A stretch of DNA of 64,000 nt from Simmondsia chinensis (lineage: Eukaryota; Streptophyta; Magnoliopsida; Caryophyllales; Simmondsiaceae). Below the pieces are notes generated by a model that was not told the DNA's origin, made no database searches, and saw nothing but the letters and a program-made list of their open reading frames with translations. Every line of letters begins with the position of its first letter. Within the stretch, counting starts at the first letter, position 1. Made by a program: the position numbers and the translations under genes. The stretch covers positions 13,119,237 to 13,183,236 of the forward strand of contig JAGTTD010000013.1 in NCBI GenBank assembly GCA_018398585.1, given 5' to 3'. Of this stretch, positions 1 to 10,720 are shown in pieces.

Positions 1-504
1 AAATCACATGGATAGCTCTGATTGGTCAACAGGGCCCGCACACGGATCGCGGCCTTTTTGAAGTTATGCACAGCGGTCGTTGGATAATGCGTTATCAACG
101 GCTGTAAACGTTAGAGGGGGAAGGGGAGAAGATTTTGGTGGATCAAGATGGGTTTGGAGGTGTGTTTTTTACCTCAATTGAATTGGGAATAACTTAAGTT
201 TTACTTTGTCAAATTTATTCACATTTGTTTAATTCTGTAGGATATTATGTGAGGGTTATGTGAGTTTCTTACTTGTGTTTTGCAATGAACCGGTGTAAAA
301 GATATTCGAGTTTTAAGGTATGGTGGTCAGTATTAGAGTTTGCTTTAAATTTGCTTGGGTTATTTAGGAATTTCTACAAATATATAGTTATATGATATAT
401 ATATTTATTATCTTATGTGACAATGCTCTAATGAGGGTACTAAATGAATCAATTATCTTAAAAATTCAATGAGATTTGAATATTGATCTTTAGGTTTAAT
501 GATC
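1..504. other. AT-rich non-coding stretch, nothing recognised
   Basis: I see no coding frame of meaningful length and no terminal repeats. The first 60 bases are GC-richer, and the phrase around cacacggatcgcg resembles GC-rich LTR segments of elements O and I (for example near 38,450-38,560), so it may be an LTR edge. That is too short to call. Confidence 0.3.
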
Positions 505-570
505 CACTACAAGAAAACGATTTTGTTACGATGCTAAATCATTGGTGCTTTCTAAAAGCATTAAAAAGTA
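505..570 (+). mobile_element. Isolated CACTA-type transposon terminus
   Basis: The sequence CACTACAAGAAAACGA at 505-520 matches the canonical left terminus of plant CACTA (En/Spm) transposons, CACTACAAGAAAA. It is followed by short AT-rich repeats of the kind found in subterminal regions. I could not find a matching inverted end or a 3-bp duplication in the window, so this is a single broken end or a chance match. Confidence 0.4.
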
Positions 571-722
571 GCTATGCCCATTATGCATTTCTTAATTTTT
601 TTTAATTAAGTAACCATATTTACTGGCTAATTAGTGTATAAAATAAAATTAGAAATCTAACTGTGTCTCCCTTCCTCCCCAAAATCAAATCTTACGTAGC
701 TCTGCTCTCACATCACGGTCCC

Positions 723-723
<1 letters not shown>

Positions 724-770
<47 letters not shown>
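724..770. repeat. 47-nt poly-C homopolymer
   Basis: An uninterrupted run of C from 724 to 770, preceded by CCT and followed by TCC plus an A run. The poly-proline frame across it is a by-product of the run and not a gene. The opposite strand is a poly-G run able to form G-quadruplexes. Runs this long are rare in plants and often unreliable in assemblies. Confidence 0.9.
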
Positions 771-773
<3 letters not shown>

Positions 774-1275
774 AAAAAAAAACAAGTCTTGCTTCTAAGC
801 TCAAGCAACACACAAGCACCAATCCCTCAAGAGGCAACTAATTATCATTGAATCTCATCAGACCCACAAATGCTTCTCTTTCCCTATCTCTAGCTCTCAT
901 AGGCAACTAGAAACACAGTGTTCTAATTTGATGCAAATCCAGGTAGGCAGGTATACTTGCTAATTGGTGCAACTGCCAATTGACTAGGCGAATAGTAGGT
1001 GCACTCACCTATTGACTGGGGGAGTAATGGTTTTACCTTCCAAAGAGTCCACCTTCCATAATGAAGCTTTAAATTTGAGTTGGAGTAGTTTTCTTGTTCT
1101 TTATTATGAACATTGAATTTTATTTGAGTTTAAAAAGAAGTCAATTTATAATTAGAATACAATTAGGATTTCATTTTCAGTGGTGTTTAGCTTTATAAAT
1201 AGATTGAGAATCCTGAAGAGTTTTTTAAGTTTTTCAACATAATAGATATCATGTATTTAATTTTTCTTTTTTACG
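771..1275. other. Non-coding, probably part of a decayed LTR
   Basis: No gene. Because a primer-binding site follows at 1557, the sequence up to 1553 is likely the 3' part of an LTR, later hit by the LINE/SINE fragment at 1289-1422. The LTR start is not identified. Confidence 0.35.
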
Positions 1276-1288
1276 TGATTTCAGTTTC

Positions 1289-1422
1289 ATCAACAACAAC
1301 AGCAGCAGTCCCAGTGCCACAGTGGCTCCCGCACTAAGCAAGGTCTGGGAGGGTGGATGTACACAACCTTCCCCCTTTCTGGTGGAAGAGACCCTGTTTC
1401 CAAGGACCCCCATCCTGAAGAT
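1289..1422 (-). mobile_element. Au-type SINE/RTE-LINE 3' tail copy
   Basis: Read on the minus strand it gives the shared tail block (GTCCTTGGAAACAG, GGGGGAAGG, TGTGTACATC, CCCAGACC, GGGAGCC, GGCAC) and ends in a TTG-type repeat at the low-coordinate end. It is flanked by an imperfect 16-bp direct repeat (1273-1288 and 1423-1438, one mismatch), which indicates target-primed insertion. It corresponds to the last ~130 bases of the LINE at 61,403-62,067, so it is either a strongly truncated LINE copy or a SINE body without its head. Confidence 0.75.
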
Positions 1423-1556
1423 ACATGATTTCAGTTTCTTAGGTAAAAATAAATTAATCAAACCCCTTTCAATCGTTATTGTTTTTGCAATTTCGATTAA
1501 GGAAGGTAATTGAAACCAAAGTTTTTCTTCGCTTTCTATTGTGTGCTACATCAGTT

Positions 1557-1568
1557 TGGTATCAAAGC
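1557..1568 (+). promoter_or_regulatory. Primer-binding site (initiator tRNA-Met) of an LTR retrotransposon
   Basis: TGGTATCAAAGC, a variant of the plant TGGTATCAGAGC primer site, lies three bases after a putative LTR end (CATCA at 1549-1553). A gag-like start follows. Confidence 0.6.
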
Positions 1569-1606
1569 TAGATCTTCTCAAGATCATAGCCAAAAGGAGA
1601 CAGATT

Positions 1607-2085
1607 ATGGCTTCTCTTGATGAGATCCTTAAGAGAGATGATGTTCGATAAACAAACATGTAACATGAAGAGCTAAAGCAAGATTCCAACGTGTGGAGAC
1701 ACTAGTGGGGCATTTAACTACATTAATGCGCCAATCAACGTAAACTTTGAATCCACAATGAATAAAGGGTAAGAAAGTAATATATGAAAACTTCAACAAC
1801 TCTTTCAATAGATCATGTAACCTAGGATGCAACCACTAAGGAGAGAGGCTTTCTTGTCCTCTTTACAAACACTTTGAAGACCAGAGTGGGGAACCTAAAA
1901 TCCGAATTAAAGTCCCATAATTTCAGGGTGAGTGACAACTTGATGAATTGCTTATTGGTTGGTATAAGTTCAAAAGGTGCTCAAATTCAAGGAGTTACCC
2001 GAGAATAAGAAGGTTCCTCTAGTAACTAGACTTATGGTTAAGACTATCACCTGGTGGCAACAACTCAAGTACTGGAGGTGATGCA
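1607..2085 (+). pseudogene. Ty3/gypsy gag remnant
   Basis: The frame starting at 1607 (MASLDEILKRDD) lies 39 bases after the primer site and hits a stop after 14 codons. Downstream, in shifting frames, I can read gag-like pieces ending in a block resembling the gypsy gag core (a PENKKVPLV-like stretch and a WWQQLK-like stretch near 1,990-2,070). Many stops and shifts are present, so it is non-functional. Whether it belongs to the minus-strand pol at 2.4-3.8 kb is doubtful, because the two face opposite ways. Confidence 0.55.
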
Positions 2086-2409
2086 ACACCTAATCCTGAG
2101 GAGAGTGGATGGAAGGATTCTCGTGGTCTTCCTTTGATCTGAATTGCTAAAGCAAACACAAATAAAGGGGAACAACTCAAACTTGAATGTCCTTCGGAGA
2201 GAACTTGTGAGAGAAATAAATATTAGTTCATACATAAGGCAAAAAATGACATGTTTTTGCTAGGAATAAGCAGATTTATAGCTACTACTCTTACTTAAAA
2301 TACATACTAGTCCTAATCTAAGAATGAAAAGGAAAAGAAAACCAAGTCCTAGTAGGATTCTAGCTACTTCAAGGAAATAAAGAAAGTGTGCTAAATTAGA
2401 ATTCCGTTA
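2086..2409. other. Non-coding link between gag and pol remnants, possibly a minus-strand LTR
   Basis: No coding signal. On the minus strand a TATA-like TATAAATCTG lies near 2270-2282. The stretch sits directly after the C-terminal end of the minus-strand gypsy pol, where its 3' LTR would be expected, but I cannot define the ends. Confidence 0.3.
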
Positions 2410-3790
2410 TTGGTTGGATTCTGACTCCTTCTTATGAAAGTTGCGCTCCCTTTTGAGCCTCGAACCCTACTTGCCAAGTCAACATACTCTCCAAGTCTCT
2501 TGGCAAGCTCACTCCTTTTTCCGCATCTCAATTTTTATCATCCTCCTTGGGTTGGAAATAATTCACCCTCGAATTCATAGCTACATCATCCTCCTACTTC
2601 ACGCCAATGTAAGGAGCATGGTCCTTGACATTAAAGATGTATGAAGTCCTATATCATTCGGTAGTCGAAGGCAATATGCGTCGGGGTTGTGGTTGGTCTT
2701 CTCTACTATCCACATAGGTCCAATCGTCTGTGCTAGCAGCTTGTTGTACTCGCCTATGGGGTGTCATTCCAGGGTTAGAATTGCCTACGCTTCGTCACCC
2801 GCATTGAATTTCACTAATCTTCGTTTCTTGTCTACCTCCTCTTATTTCCAATTCGCCTCCTTAAGTTGTTCATGAGTCTACTAGTGGATGTGTCGAAAAT
2901 ATATAATGAAGTCTTAATCCTTTTTGTGTGTACTTTCAAGGTCCAGAACTTATGTAAGGTCGAGTGGTGATCCGAAAATGAACCTTTACACTATGAGGAT
3001 TGGCAGGAATCCAATACTATAGTTGACAGAGCAATTGTAGGCGAACTCTTCCCCGTGTCACTTTTGGTCATAGTCCTTCACACTTTCAGCTACTAGGCAT
3101 TTTAGTAAGTTTCCCAGGGACTAGTTCGTCACCTCTTTCCAGTCATCCATCTGCGGATAGTGAACAACAATTAAGTCCAATAATGTATTTGCTAATCACT
3201 AGAAGTGGTTATCTAAATGAGCATCCATATTAGAAATAATGGAGGTGGATAACTCATGCAAGTAGCACACTTCTTGAAAGTACAACTAAGCAACAAATAC
3301 TACATCTGTAGACTTCCATGCTTGGAAATACGTCATCTTGGAGAATCTATTAACTACCACGAATATGGAATCAACACCACAATATGTCCTGGACAAGCCT
3401 AACACAAAGTCCATGCAGTGGCATGTAAATTCCCACGTTAGTTACGGTTCCCTTTGAAATTTGAAAAATCTAGTTGTGGCTGATGAATCGGATAACCTCA
3501 CTTCTTAAAGTCAACCAATAATAAGTCATAAGCTAGTAGCCCTGTCTCATCCTACATGCCCTTCATTGTGCTTATCCTTATTGATTTTTAGGTGCGAAGT
3601 AGAATTGGGTGTGCATAATTTTTCCCCTTGAAGAGAAACCCTTCATGTAACCAATAACTAGGTGCTACTCCATTGGTTGTTTGTCTCCAAACATCTCCGA
3701 ATTTGGTATACTCATTGTATTGATTTGCAAGTGTGTCAAAATCGACTACCATGATATGTCTGCCAACTAGTATCATTATTCTCTAGCTTA
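2410..3790 (-). pseudogene. Ty3/gypsy pol remnant (RNase H/integrase and C-terminal region)
   Basis: On the minus strand, from high to low coordinates, broken frames resemble: the link between RNase H and integrase (about 3,776-3,588, with GFLFKGKNY followed by the short positively charged stretch that precedes the zinc domain), the integrase core (VVVDRFSKM-like near 3,340 and DRDV-like later), and the integrase C-terminal region typical of chromoviruses (GEYNKLLAQTIGP near 2,700-2,760 and a TFNV-like motif near 2,620). Stops and frameshifts interrupt every domain, so this is an old dead copy. No chromodomain could be recognised with confidence. Confidence 0.65.
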
Positions 3791-4274
3791 AGGCAAAAGC
3801 CACTTTGTTTTGAGCCCCTAACTTGTGTTTAATGACAAAATGGAATAGTTGGATGAATCTCGCTCACTTCGCATATCATTCTGAAAGCTTATCCTAATTA
3901 TTGATATATCTGAGGACACATTGTCCGACTAGAGAACAAACTTATGTTTGGTGAGCTATGATTCCTAGTGTTGGGGTGACCGCTGAAAGAATTGTATGCT
4001 TTTTATAGCTAATCTCTTAGGATTTAGAATTAAATTTTTTCCAATGAACTCGCACTTTTTGGATTACTTAATGGATGTTTTAATGGCATTATGTTCTTTA
4101 TCATGTTTACTTAATGTTATTTTGCTATTGCATTAACATGGCAAAGCCCATAAGATATGTGCACTGGGATTGATATTATGACGTTACTCACAATAATGAA
4201 AGTCAATATCCTGATAGCATTGTCCTTAAGGCTCTTTTGTCACACAGATTTATTGACATTTTGATTGAATTAAA

Positions 4275-6113
4275 ATATGATTGTTTGGTTCATCAAAGGA
4301 ATTGGAGGTCGAAATTATAATTCCATAATGATTCGAGTCATTATGGGTTTTCAGTCAATCGAGATGCAGTATTTCATGTTTTAAATTAATTACGGTCGGA
4401 TTGTGTTGGAGCTCTTCATATTGCATTTGAGTTATATTTGTCGGAGTGATTCACTTTGAGTTTGAGCTATTCATGTTTCAAGTTAAATTGGGTTGAGTAT
4501 CGCGTTGGATCATTTGGCATTCAAGTTATCTTATATTTTTATTTAATAGGTGTTTATAATATAGGGATAGCTTATTAGGAGAGTAATTTATATGAAAAGT
4601 AATTGTATAAATTAGTTAGTTAGAAAAGGATTGAAGGTTAAACCTATTTTGAGTTGCGTGTCCGATACCCATTCGCTCGGTACCTACTCGCCCTTTACTT
4701 ATTCGCTTGGTACTTATAGCATTTGAACTATATATACATATAATGAGTAGATAATTGGTATATAAAATCAGGTGATGATAAACTAGACTTAAATTAGGAA
4801 AACGGACCCCAAAATTACCAAATAAGTTAACTCGCCTGGGTAGTCCCATGTGTCAATAAAGAGACACATGGCAAAGTGGGATGTGTGAGTTATTCTGGAG
4901 ATGGATACAGTGAGAAAGAGGAGGAAAATGAGGAAAGAGCAAGAGGGTGATGCGGATGGTGATGAAGTATATGGTTATGGGCATGACGATGGCCGTGAAT
5001 GATGATGATAGGGTACAGTATGATTATACTTCTCAATTTAGCTATTTGGGATTCTCTCCAGAGCAATACCCGTGCAAGCCTTGTATTCGTCTCAAGCTAC
5101 GTATTTTATGTTTACTTGTCTTACTAGCCTTTTTTATTATATCCTTTTAAGGGCTTCAGCCAAGTATTTTGATATATTTACTTAATCCTATTAATTTGTA
5201 AACTCTCCATTATTACTATTTTATTTTATTACCTGCCTTGATTACTATTTTATGAGATAAATATTGACTTGAGCGTAGCAGGGGTGCCCCTTGGCTTACC
5301 TCACGGGTCTCTCTAATCGTGTGTTTAATCTTCTAGGGAACATCAGGTTAGGCATATAGCTAAACCTTGAGTTTAACTCATCCTAACGAACCACACCTCA
5401 TACAAAACTCAAAAATGATATATAAGCATGATGACCCCAAACATCATAGATAATAGGGTCAGATCTTTTAGGGATTTAGGCTAGAGTCAATCAGGCTCTA
5501 GTTGATTTAGGTTATTTCGAGCTCGAGTCATCTGAGTTTTTTGACAACATGTTGTATCATTTCAAATTTTGAGTCATCTTAAGCCGAGTTTGAGATGGAA
5601 CAGATCACCTTGTGTTTGGATCATATTATGTTTTGGGTCAATTTAATCAGATCATTTTTACTTCGGCTTAACTTGTTTACATCATATTCAAGTTGAGTAG
5701 TTTCATTTTTTGGAATTGAGTCATCTTACATTTTGGGTCAATCGGATTGGGTTGCTTCAGACTTTGAATTAAGTTGATTTCGATCATTCCAAGTTCAAAT
5801 CATTGGAGTTAGGTGATTTCGATGTATGGGTCAAATTTTAGGATGTGTCTAAATCTTTCAATTTTCAATCATCTTGAGTTTGGGTTAATTAAGTGAGGTC
5901 ACAATGGATTTTAGGTTGATAAAGTGAATATGGAATTGCAATTTCTCAACCCCTTCCTAAAGAATTAGAAAGTATAATTTTTAATTAAAATTCAATTTCA
6001 TAGAATTAGGTAGTGAAATTGTAATTCCAACTCCAGCGGGTAAACCAAACAACATAATTGGATTCTAGTATCAACACCAATTCAGGCTCTAATTCTATAC
6101 TCCAAACAAAACC
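4275..6113 (+). mobile_element. PIF/Harbinger-like non-autonomous element, copy 2, left-truncated and split
   Basis: It is homologous by eye to the complete copy at 7,262-8,194: shared blocks include AAAGGAATTGGAGGTC (4298-4313 here), the repeated 'gagtcatctt' motifs at 5,480-5,880, and the right end CTCCAAACAAAACC followed by TAA (6114-6116). The first ~74 bases of the complete copy are missing, and a ~900-bp LTR-like insertion sits at 4551-5452. No transposase frame is present. Confidence 0.7.
4551..5452 (+). mobile_element. Probable solo LTR inside the Harbinger copy
   Basis: It interrupts the homology between the two Harbinger copies exactly between 4550 and 5453. It begins TGTTTATAATATAGGG, and the same 5 bases ATAGG stand immediately before (4546-4550) and after (5453-5457), as expected for an LTR element duplication. 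The right end reads GATA rather than CA. It contains the segment GACTTGAGCGTAGCAGGGGT (5269-5288), a motif I associate with plant gypsy LTRs. Small frames inside (such as 4947-5150) have no recognisable product. Confidence 0.6.
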
Positions 6114-6116
6114 TAA

Positions 6117-7258
6117 ATGCTCTTAGTCGTAGGATCCCTAAGAATGGGAACCAATGGATCCGGATAGATGAATACATAGTGCGACCTGCTTTATTTAATA
6201 AGAGGCAGTTGATCTCATGATTTCTCTTGTAAAGACACCAAAGCATGTGTAGGGGTGCATATGGATGATATGCTCACCGAACATACCTACTTGAGAACAC
6301 CTACATGGATTAACCAAACAAAATTGTTAATAGGTAGTTCTCAAGGTGGCTATTGTATCAGAGGGTTCTTACACTTACGTTCACTATAGTGGTTTGTGAG
6401 CAACTTACTATACTTTGACTTTGGGCTTCCAGCTCCTAAGAGGGCTTATAGAATAAAGATTGGGTATAGTTAAGTACTTAAGAAGTCATTGAGTGAAGCT
6501 TGAGGGATATGCACTTCTAAAGGTAAAAGAAATGCTTTATGGATTATCATTCTTGCAAACTCTCAAAGTCCTTGGCCAAGGAAAATGGACAATAAAAGAG
6601 GAATCGCTTGATTGGTCCAAGACAGTAGCCTTGATGGTATAAGTAATATGGGAAACTTATTACACATAGTAATCATACCCTAGGGTTACCCAAATCTAAT
6701 TATGACTACAGGAATGATATTACATGGTAATTGCTATATAATAGGGTCTTACAATAGCACTAGTTACTTCATGGCATCCGATCGCAAACATGCCTTGCCA
6801 GAGACCATCTTTGATTAGTGGATGCTCATGACTTATAATGTCATTTGAGCAATTGGTATAAAGGCATTTGATAGGGTTACATCGATTAGAGGTCATTCTA
6901 ATCATATATTCACTATCGATTTGACATTGATCCTATTGGTCTTGCACATACAGCGAGATCAGTTTAATCTGTTGGAGTTATTACTAAGTTAGAATTGAGA
7001 TTCTACTTGAAATAAGAGGATTAATATAATAAAAAATAGCTTACAAAACCATATATATATATATATATTATCGTCAGGCAAAATTGTTATTGTTATAGCA
7101 AGATCGTAGTTTTCAAAACAATTTTATGGCCCTCTTTGTTTATAAGTCACATCATTACTCTAACAATAGCAAATTTTTTCTCTAGAAACAACTCTTTATA
7201 TATATGTATACATATAGTTTTTGTTTCATACTAAGGGTTGAATGATCATCAAATTAAC
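6117..7258. other. Non-coding interval between two Harbinger copies
   Basis: No coding frame is supported. It contains a short TA microsatellite near 7,050-7,068. The overall texture (TAGGGTTACCC and GGATGCTCATGAC phrases) suggests an old LTR, but no ends are recognised. Confidence 0.4.
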
Positions 7259-7261
7259 TTA

Positions 7262-8194
7262 GGCTCTGTTTAGCACATGAAATTGGAATTGAACTGTGGA
7301 ATTGCAATTCCAATTCCAATTCTGATGGAATTGAAATTCCATTGTTTGATTCATTAAAGGAATTGGAGGTCATAATTATAATTATGTAATGATTCGAAAC
7401 ATTAAAGATTTTCAGTCAATTGAGTTGGAGCCTTTTGAGTTTTAAATCAACTACTGTTTGATTTTGGTTGGAGCAGTTCACATTGCGCTCAAGTAATTAT
7501 GGTCAGAGCGATTCACTTTGAGTTCAAGTTATTCAAATTTTGAGTCAAATCAGGCCAACTATCACGTTGGATCATTTGGCATTCAACTTATTTAGGTTTT
7601 TCAAATAAATCTAGTTATGTCTTTTTAGATTCAGGCTAGTTACAATCAAGTTTGAGTTCATTTAGGTCAATTAAGCTCGATTCATCTTAGTCTTGGAACG
7701 AATGAGTTGTATAATTTCACATTTCGAGTGATCTTAGGCAGAGTTTGAGATGGGCCAGTTCATTTAGGTTATGGGTCGTATTAAGTTTTGAGTCAGTTTG
7801 GTCAGTTAATTTCCACTTTGGCTCAGCTTGTTTACACCATATTCAAGCCGAGTAGTTTCATTTTTTGGAGTTGAGTCATCTTGAGTTTAGGGTCAATCGG
7901 GCTGGGCCACTTTAGACTTTGAGTTGAGATGACTTTGGTCATTTCAAGTTTAAGTCATTTGAGTTGGGTGATTTTGAGATTTGGGTCAAATTTTAGCTTG
8001 TGTCTAAGTCTTTAGATTTTGAGTCATCTTGGATTTGAGATAATTTAGTGGAGTCATTTTGGATTTTATGTCAATAGAGTTAATATGGAATTGCAATTCC
8101 TTATCCCACCCCAAACAACAGAAATTGGAATTATGGCCCCACTTTCAGTCTCAGCCCCAATTCCAGCCTCCAATTTCATGCTCCAAACACAACC
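7262..8194. mobile_element. Complete PIF/Harbinger-like non-autonomous element (933 bp)
   Basis: It is flanked by the trinucleotide TTA on both sides (7259-7261 and 8195-8197), the duplication type of PIF/Harbinger. The ends form an imperfect inverted repeat of about 27 bp: left GGCTCTGTTTAGCACATGAA, right (reversed) GGTTGTGTTTGGAGCATGAA, with about 21 of 27 positions matching, both followed by ATTGGA. There is no transposase frame; the interior is AT-rich and full of 'gagtcat' motifs. A second, broken copy lies at 4,275-6,113. Confidence 0.8.
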
Positions 8195-8197
8195 TTA

Positions 8198-8806
8198 GGT
8201 TTTGTGAAATCCTAAAGGAGAAAAATTGAGCTAAAGAAGGTAAAGGGATGCTAAGTTCTTTTGGAGGAGAAAAAGAGTCGATATTATGTAGACCTTTTTT
8301 TTTGTGAGTTTTATCTTCCTCTCATTGCTAAGGTCTAAGGTGTTCTATAGAACACATCAATTCATTGGTGCATTCATCGGTAGCGGTTTCGTACTTTGAA
8401 ACTCCTCCTCAACCTTCAAGGCTCGCATCACCAAGTAACATTCTACATCTACTTATATGTAATTTGATTTTGCGTAAAATGATCCATTAGGGAAAGAAAT
8501 TTTATTATTTCTCGCTGCGTTTTTGTGTTTAAGCTTGTTTAAAACTCTTATTCACTCCCTGCCATTCATGTGTAGATATGGTATGTTAATGGATGAGTAT
8601 GGTGATCATAATGTTTTAATTGCTAAATCACATCAATTTCAATAAATAGTTGTTGAATTATTACATAATAGACATTATTTGGTATCGGAAAACTTTTATA
8701 TGAGTTACCGCATTCGTATATTGAATATGATGATTTTAGTTGTTGTATCTTACTAAAAGATCTTATATCATTACATAATCATGTTATATGATTGATTGGA
8801 GAAGTG
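8198..8806. other. Non-coding left flank of the 8.8-14.3 kb LTR element
   Basis: No coding frame or terminal repeat recognised. It is the former neighbour of 14,331 onward before the LTR element inserted. Confidence 0.5.
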
Positions 8807-8811
8807 CAAAA

Positions 8812-9433
8812 TGTTGGTGTATTTTTAAAATATATGTAATTGTCCCATACTTGGTTTAAGTGTTTTGAACTTGTATGGGATGTGTGTTGACACACAGGGC
8901 CCGTGCGTCGACACACAGATATTACAGAATTACAGTAACGTTTTGATAAGTTTGGAATGACTTTTGAACCTTATTTTCTTATATTATTTCCCCCTATTAT
9001 TTAAGAGAACACATATGAAATGTGTTCACTTGTTGTGAAATATTAATAAGGGAAGTGACCCTTCATGAAGGGATGTGTCCCTTCTTGAAGAGACACTTGA
9101 AAAACTATAAATAGCCCTTTGGGGGGTTCATTTCAAAAGGAAGAAAAGAGAATTATCTCTTCATGTTTTGAGAAATGAAATTATGAAATACAATTGAAAG
9201 TAACACTTGAAAAATTCATATGAAAGTGTTGTGAAAATCTTTGAAAAGGTTGTTCTCATTCATCTCAATATGTCTCTCCCTTTACATATTCTCTTCTTTA
9301 TATTTGGTTGTTGTTGTATCCCCGAGGATATTTCGTATACTGAAATAAGCCTTAAGGAAAGTGATTACATAGCCTCACCAACCTGAGATCTTTTGGTTAC
9401 CCGGTTCCTGGTAATTTGGGAAATTCTCCAACA
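8812..9433 (+). repeat. 5' LTR (622 bp)
   Basis: TG...CA ends. It contains the palindromic segment TGTTGACACACAGGGCCC near 8,888-8,905 and a TATA-like ACTATAAATAGCCC near 9,105-9,118, likely the promoter. Relative to the 3' LTR it lacks one ~53-bp unit between two copies of the GTCGACACACAGGGCCCGTG motif and a 6-bp CAAGAA-like insertion. Confidence 0.9.
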
Positions 9434-9451
9434 ATCTTAAGGCTTATTTCA
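9341..9451 (+). other. Inverted repeat spanning the 5' LTR/leader junction
   Basis: TGAAATAAGCCTTAAG at 9341-9356 (in the LTR) is the exact reverse complement of 9436-9451, two bases after the LTR end. A second pair, GGAAAGTGA (9356-9364) and TCACTTTCC (9470-9478), lies next to it. The usual TGGTATCAGAGC-type primer site is absent at this junction. Confidence 0.7.
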
Positions 9452-10544
9452 TTAATTGAAATGGCGTTTTCACTTTCCCTGATTTGATGACGAACCATGT
9501 GAGATTGGAGAAAGTGATGAATGAAGAGAATTGGTACTTCTTTTGGATCCTTCTTGTACACAAATGGCTATGGATCGAGGTATGTTCTTTGATTCAAAAA
9601 AGAGTAAAAAGAATCATGAAATTTTAAGATTAATATGAAGTTTGATCAAAACATATCAAAACCACGAAGTTTATAATGCCTAACGAGTAGTGGTTGATGC
9701 ATTGTTGTTTATGTATGAAAGTATATTTACTTGATTCGGGATAAAATCATGAAATTATGTGACTCATGTGAATGGATGTGCATTCGTTGATGAGTATACA
9801 TGTGATAATAAAATAAAAGTTAAATAGGTATTGATTGTTTGGATCATGAGTTTATGATCAAGTGCCTTTGAATTCATGATGTTGACTCATGCAATTCAAT
9901 TAAACACAAAGAAGGCAAAGTCGTCGACATTAATAATTCTCCAACCGGCAAAGTCGAAGTTATATTGACGAGATAACCGGGAACACGCATTCTTGATCAA
10001 ATTCAAGATTATATTCATGCCTGTTTTAAGTGTTTCTCAATAAACACTTTTGAAAGACATAACTGGTTGTTGTCGACTTGCAGTGTGTAAAGGAAAAAAT
10101 ATTATTATATATATAAATTTGTTTAAAAAAAAAGGTGGGGAGCAGTTATGGGAACTCGAACTCGCGCCCTAATATGAGGAAGAAGAGCATTTAACCATGC
10201 GTGCACCTTGTCTTTTGTGCGTATTTTATACAATATAAATATATGTGTGATAGTTGAACAAAAAAAAAAGAGTATGTGGTTACAGAGTCTCGAAACCGCG
10301 ACCTCAAAGGAACAAGGGAGATGCATGGATAGTTACCATCAATCCACATGCCAAGTTAAGCTTTGGTCGATGAATAAAATAAATTATATCAGTTTTGATA
10401 TTTGGCAGTGGTAAAACAATGACTACAATCACGGCTAAAATTTTGATAATATTAATTATGGATAATAAATTAAATCATGGAGACATACTCGTTACAAATT
10501 ATTATGTATGATTTGAGCATTAAAATAAAAGGAAAACATTGTTT

Positions 10545-10720
10545 TGGGTGATTGTTGAAACCAGACATCGAGGTGATGCTAAAAGGGAAATCCTTTAGCG
10601 TGGTTGTTGAAACCAGACACTAAGACCGTGCCAAAATTAATAATAAGGCGATGCTAATAAGAAAAATCCTTGTTTAGCGTGGTTGTTGAAACCAGACACC
10701 TAAACGGTTTCAAAATTGAT
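10545..10720. repeat. Short tandem motif inside the LTR element
   Basis: The phrase GGTTGTTGAAACCAGACAC recurs about three times (near 10,550, 10,601 and 10,681), spaced 50-80 bases apart and embedded in similar sequence containing TTTAGCGTGG. I see no function for it. Confidence 0.65.

Noticed and set aside
663..851. 62-codon frame with a poly-proline tract
   Set aside because: It is made by the poly-C run and has no other coding feature.
10135..10330. tRNA-like or SINE-like stretches (GAACTCGAACTCGCGCCC and CTCGAAACCGCGACCTC)
   Set aside because: B-box-like words are present, but no A box at the right distance, no cloverleaf and no target duplication could be seen.
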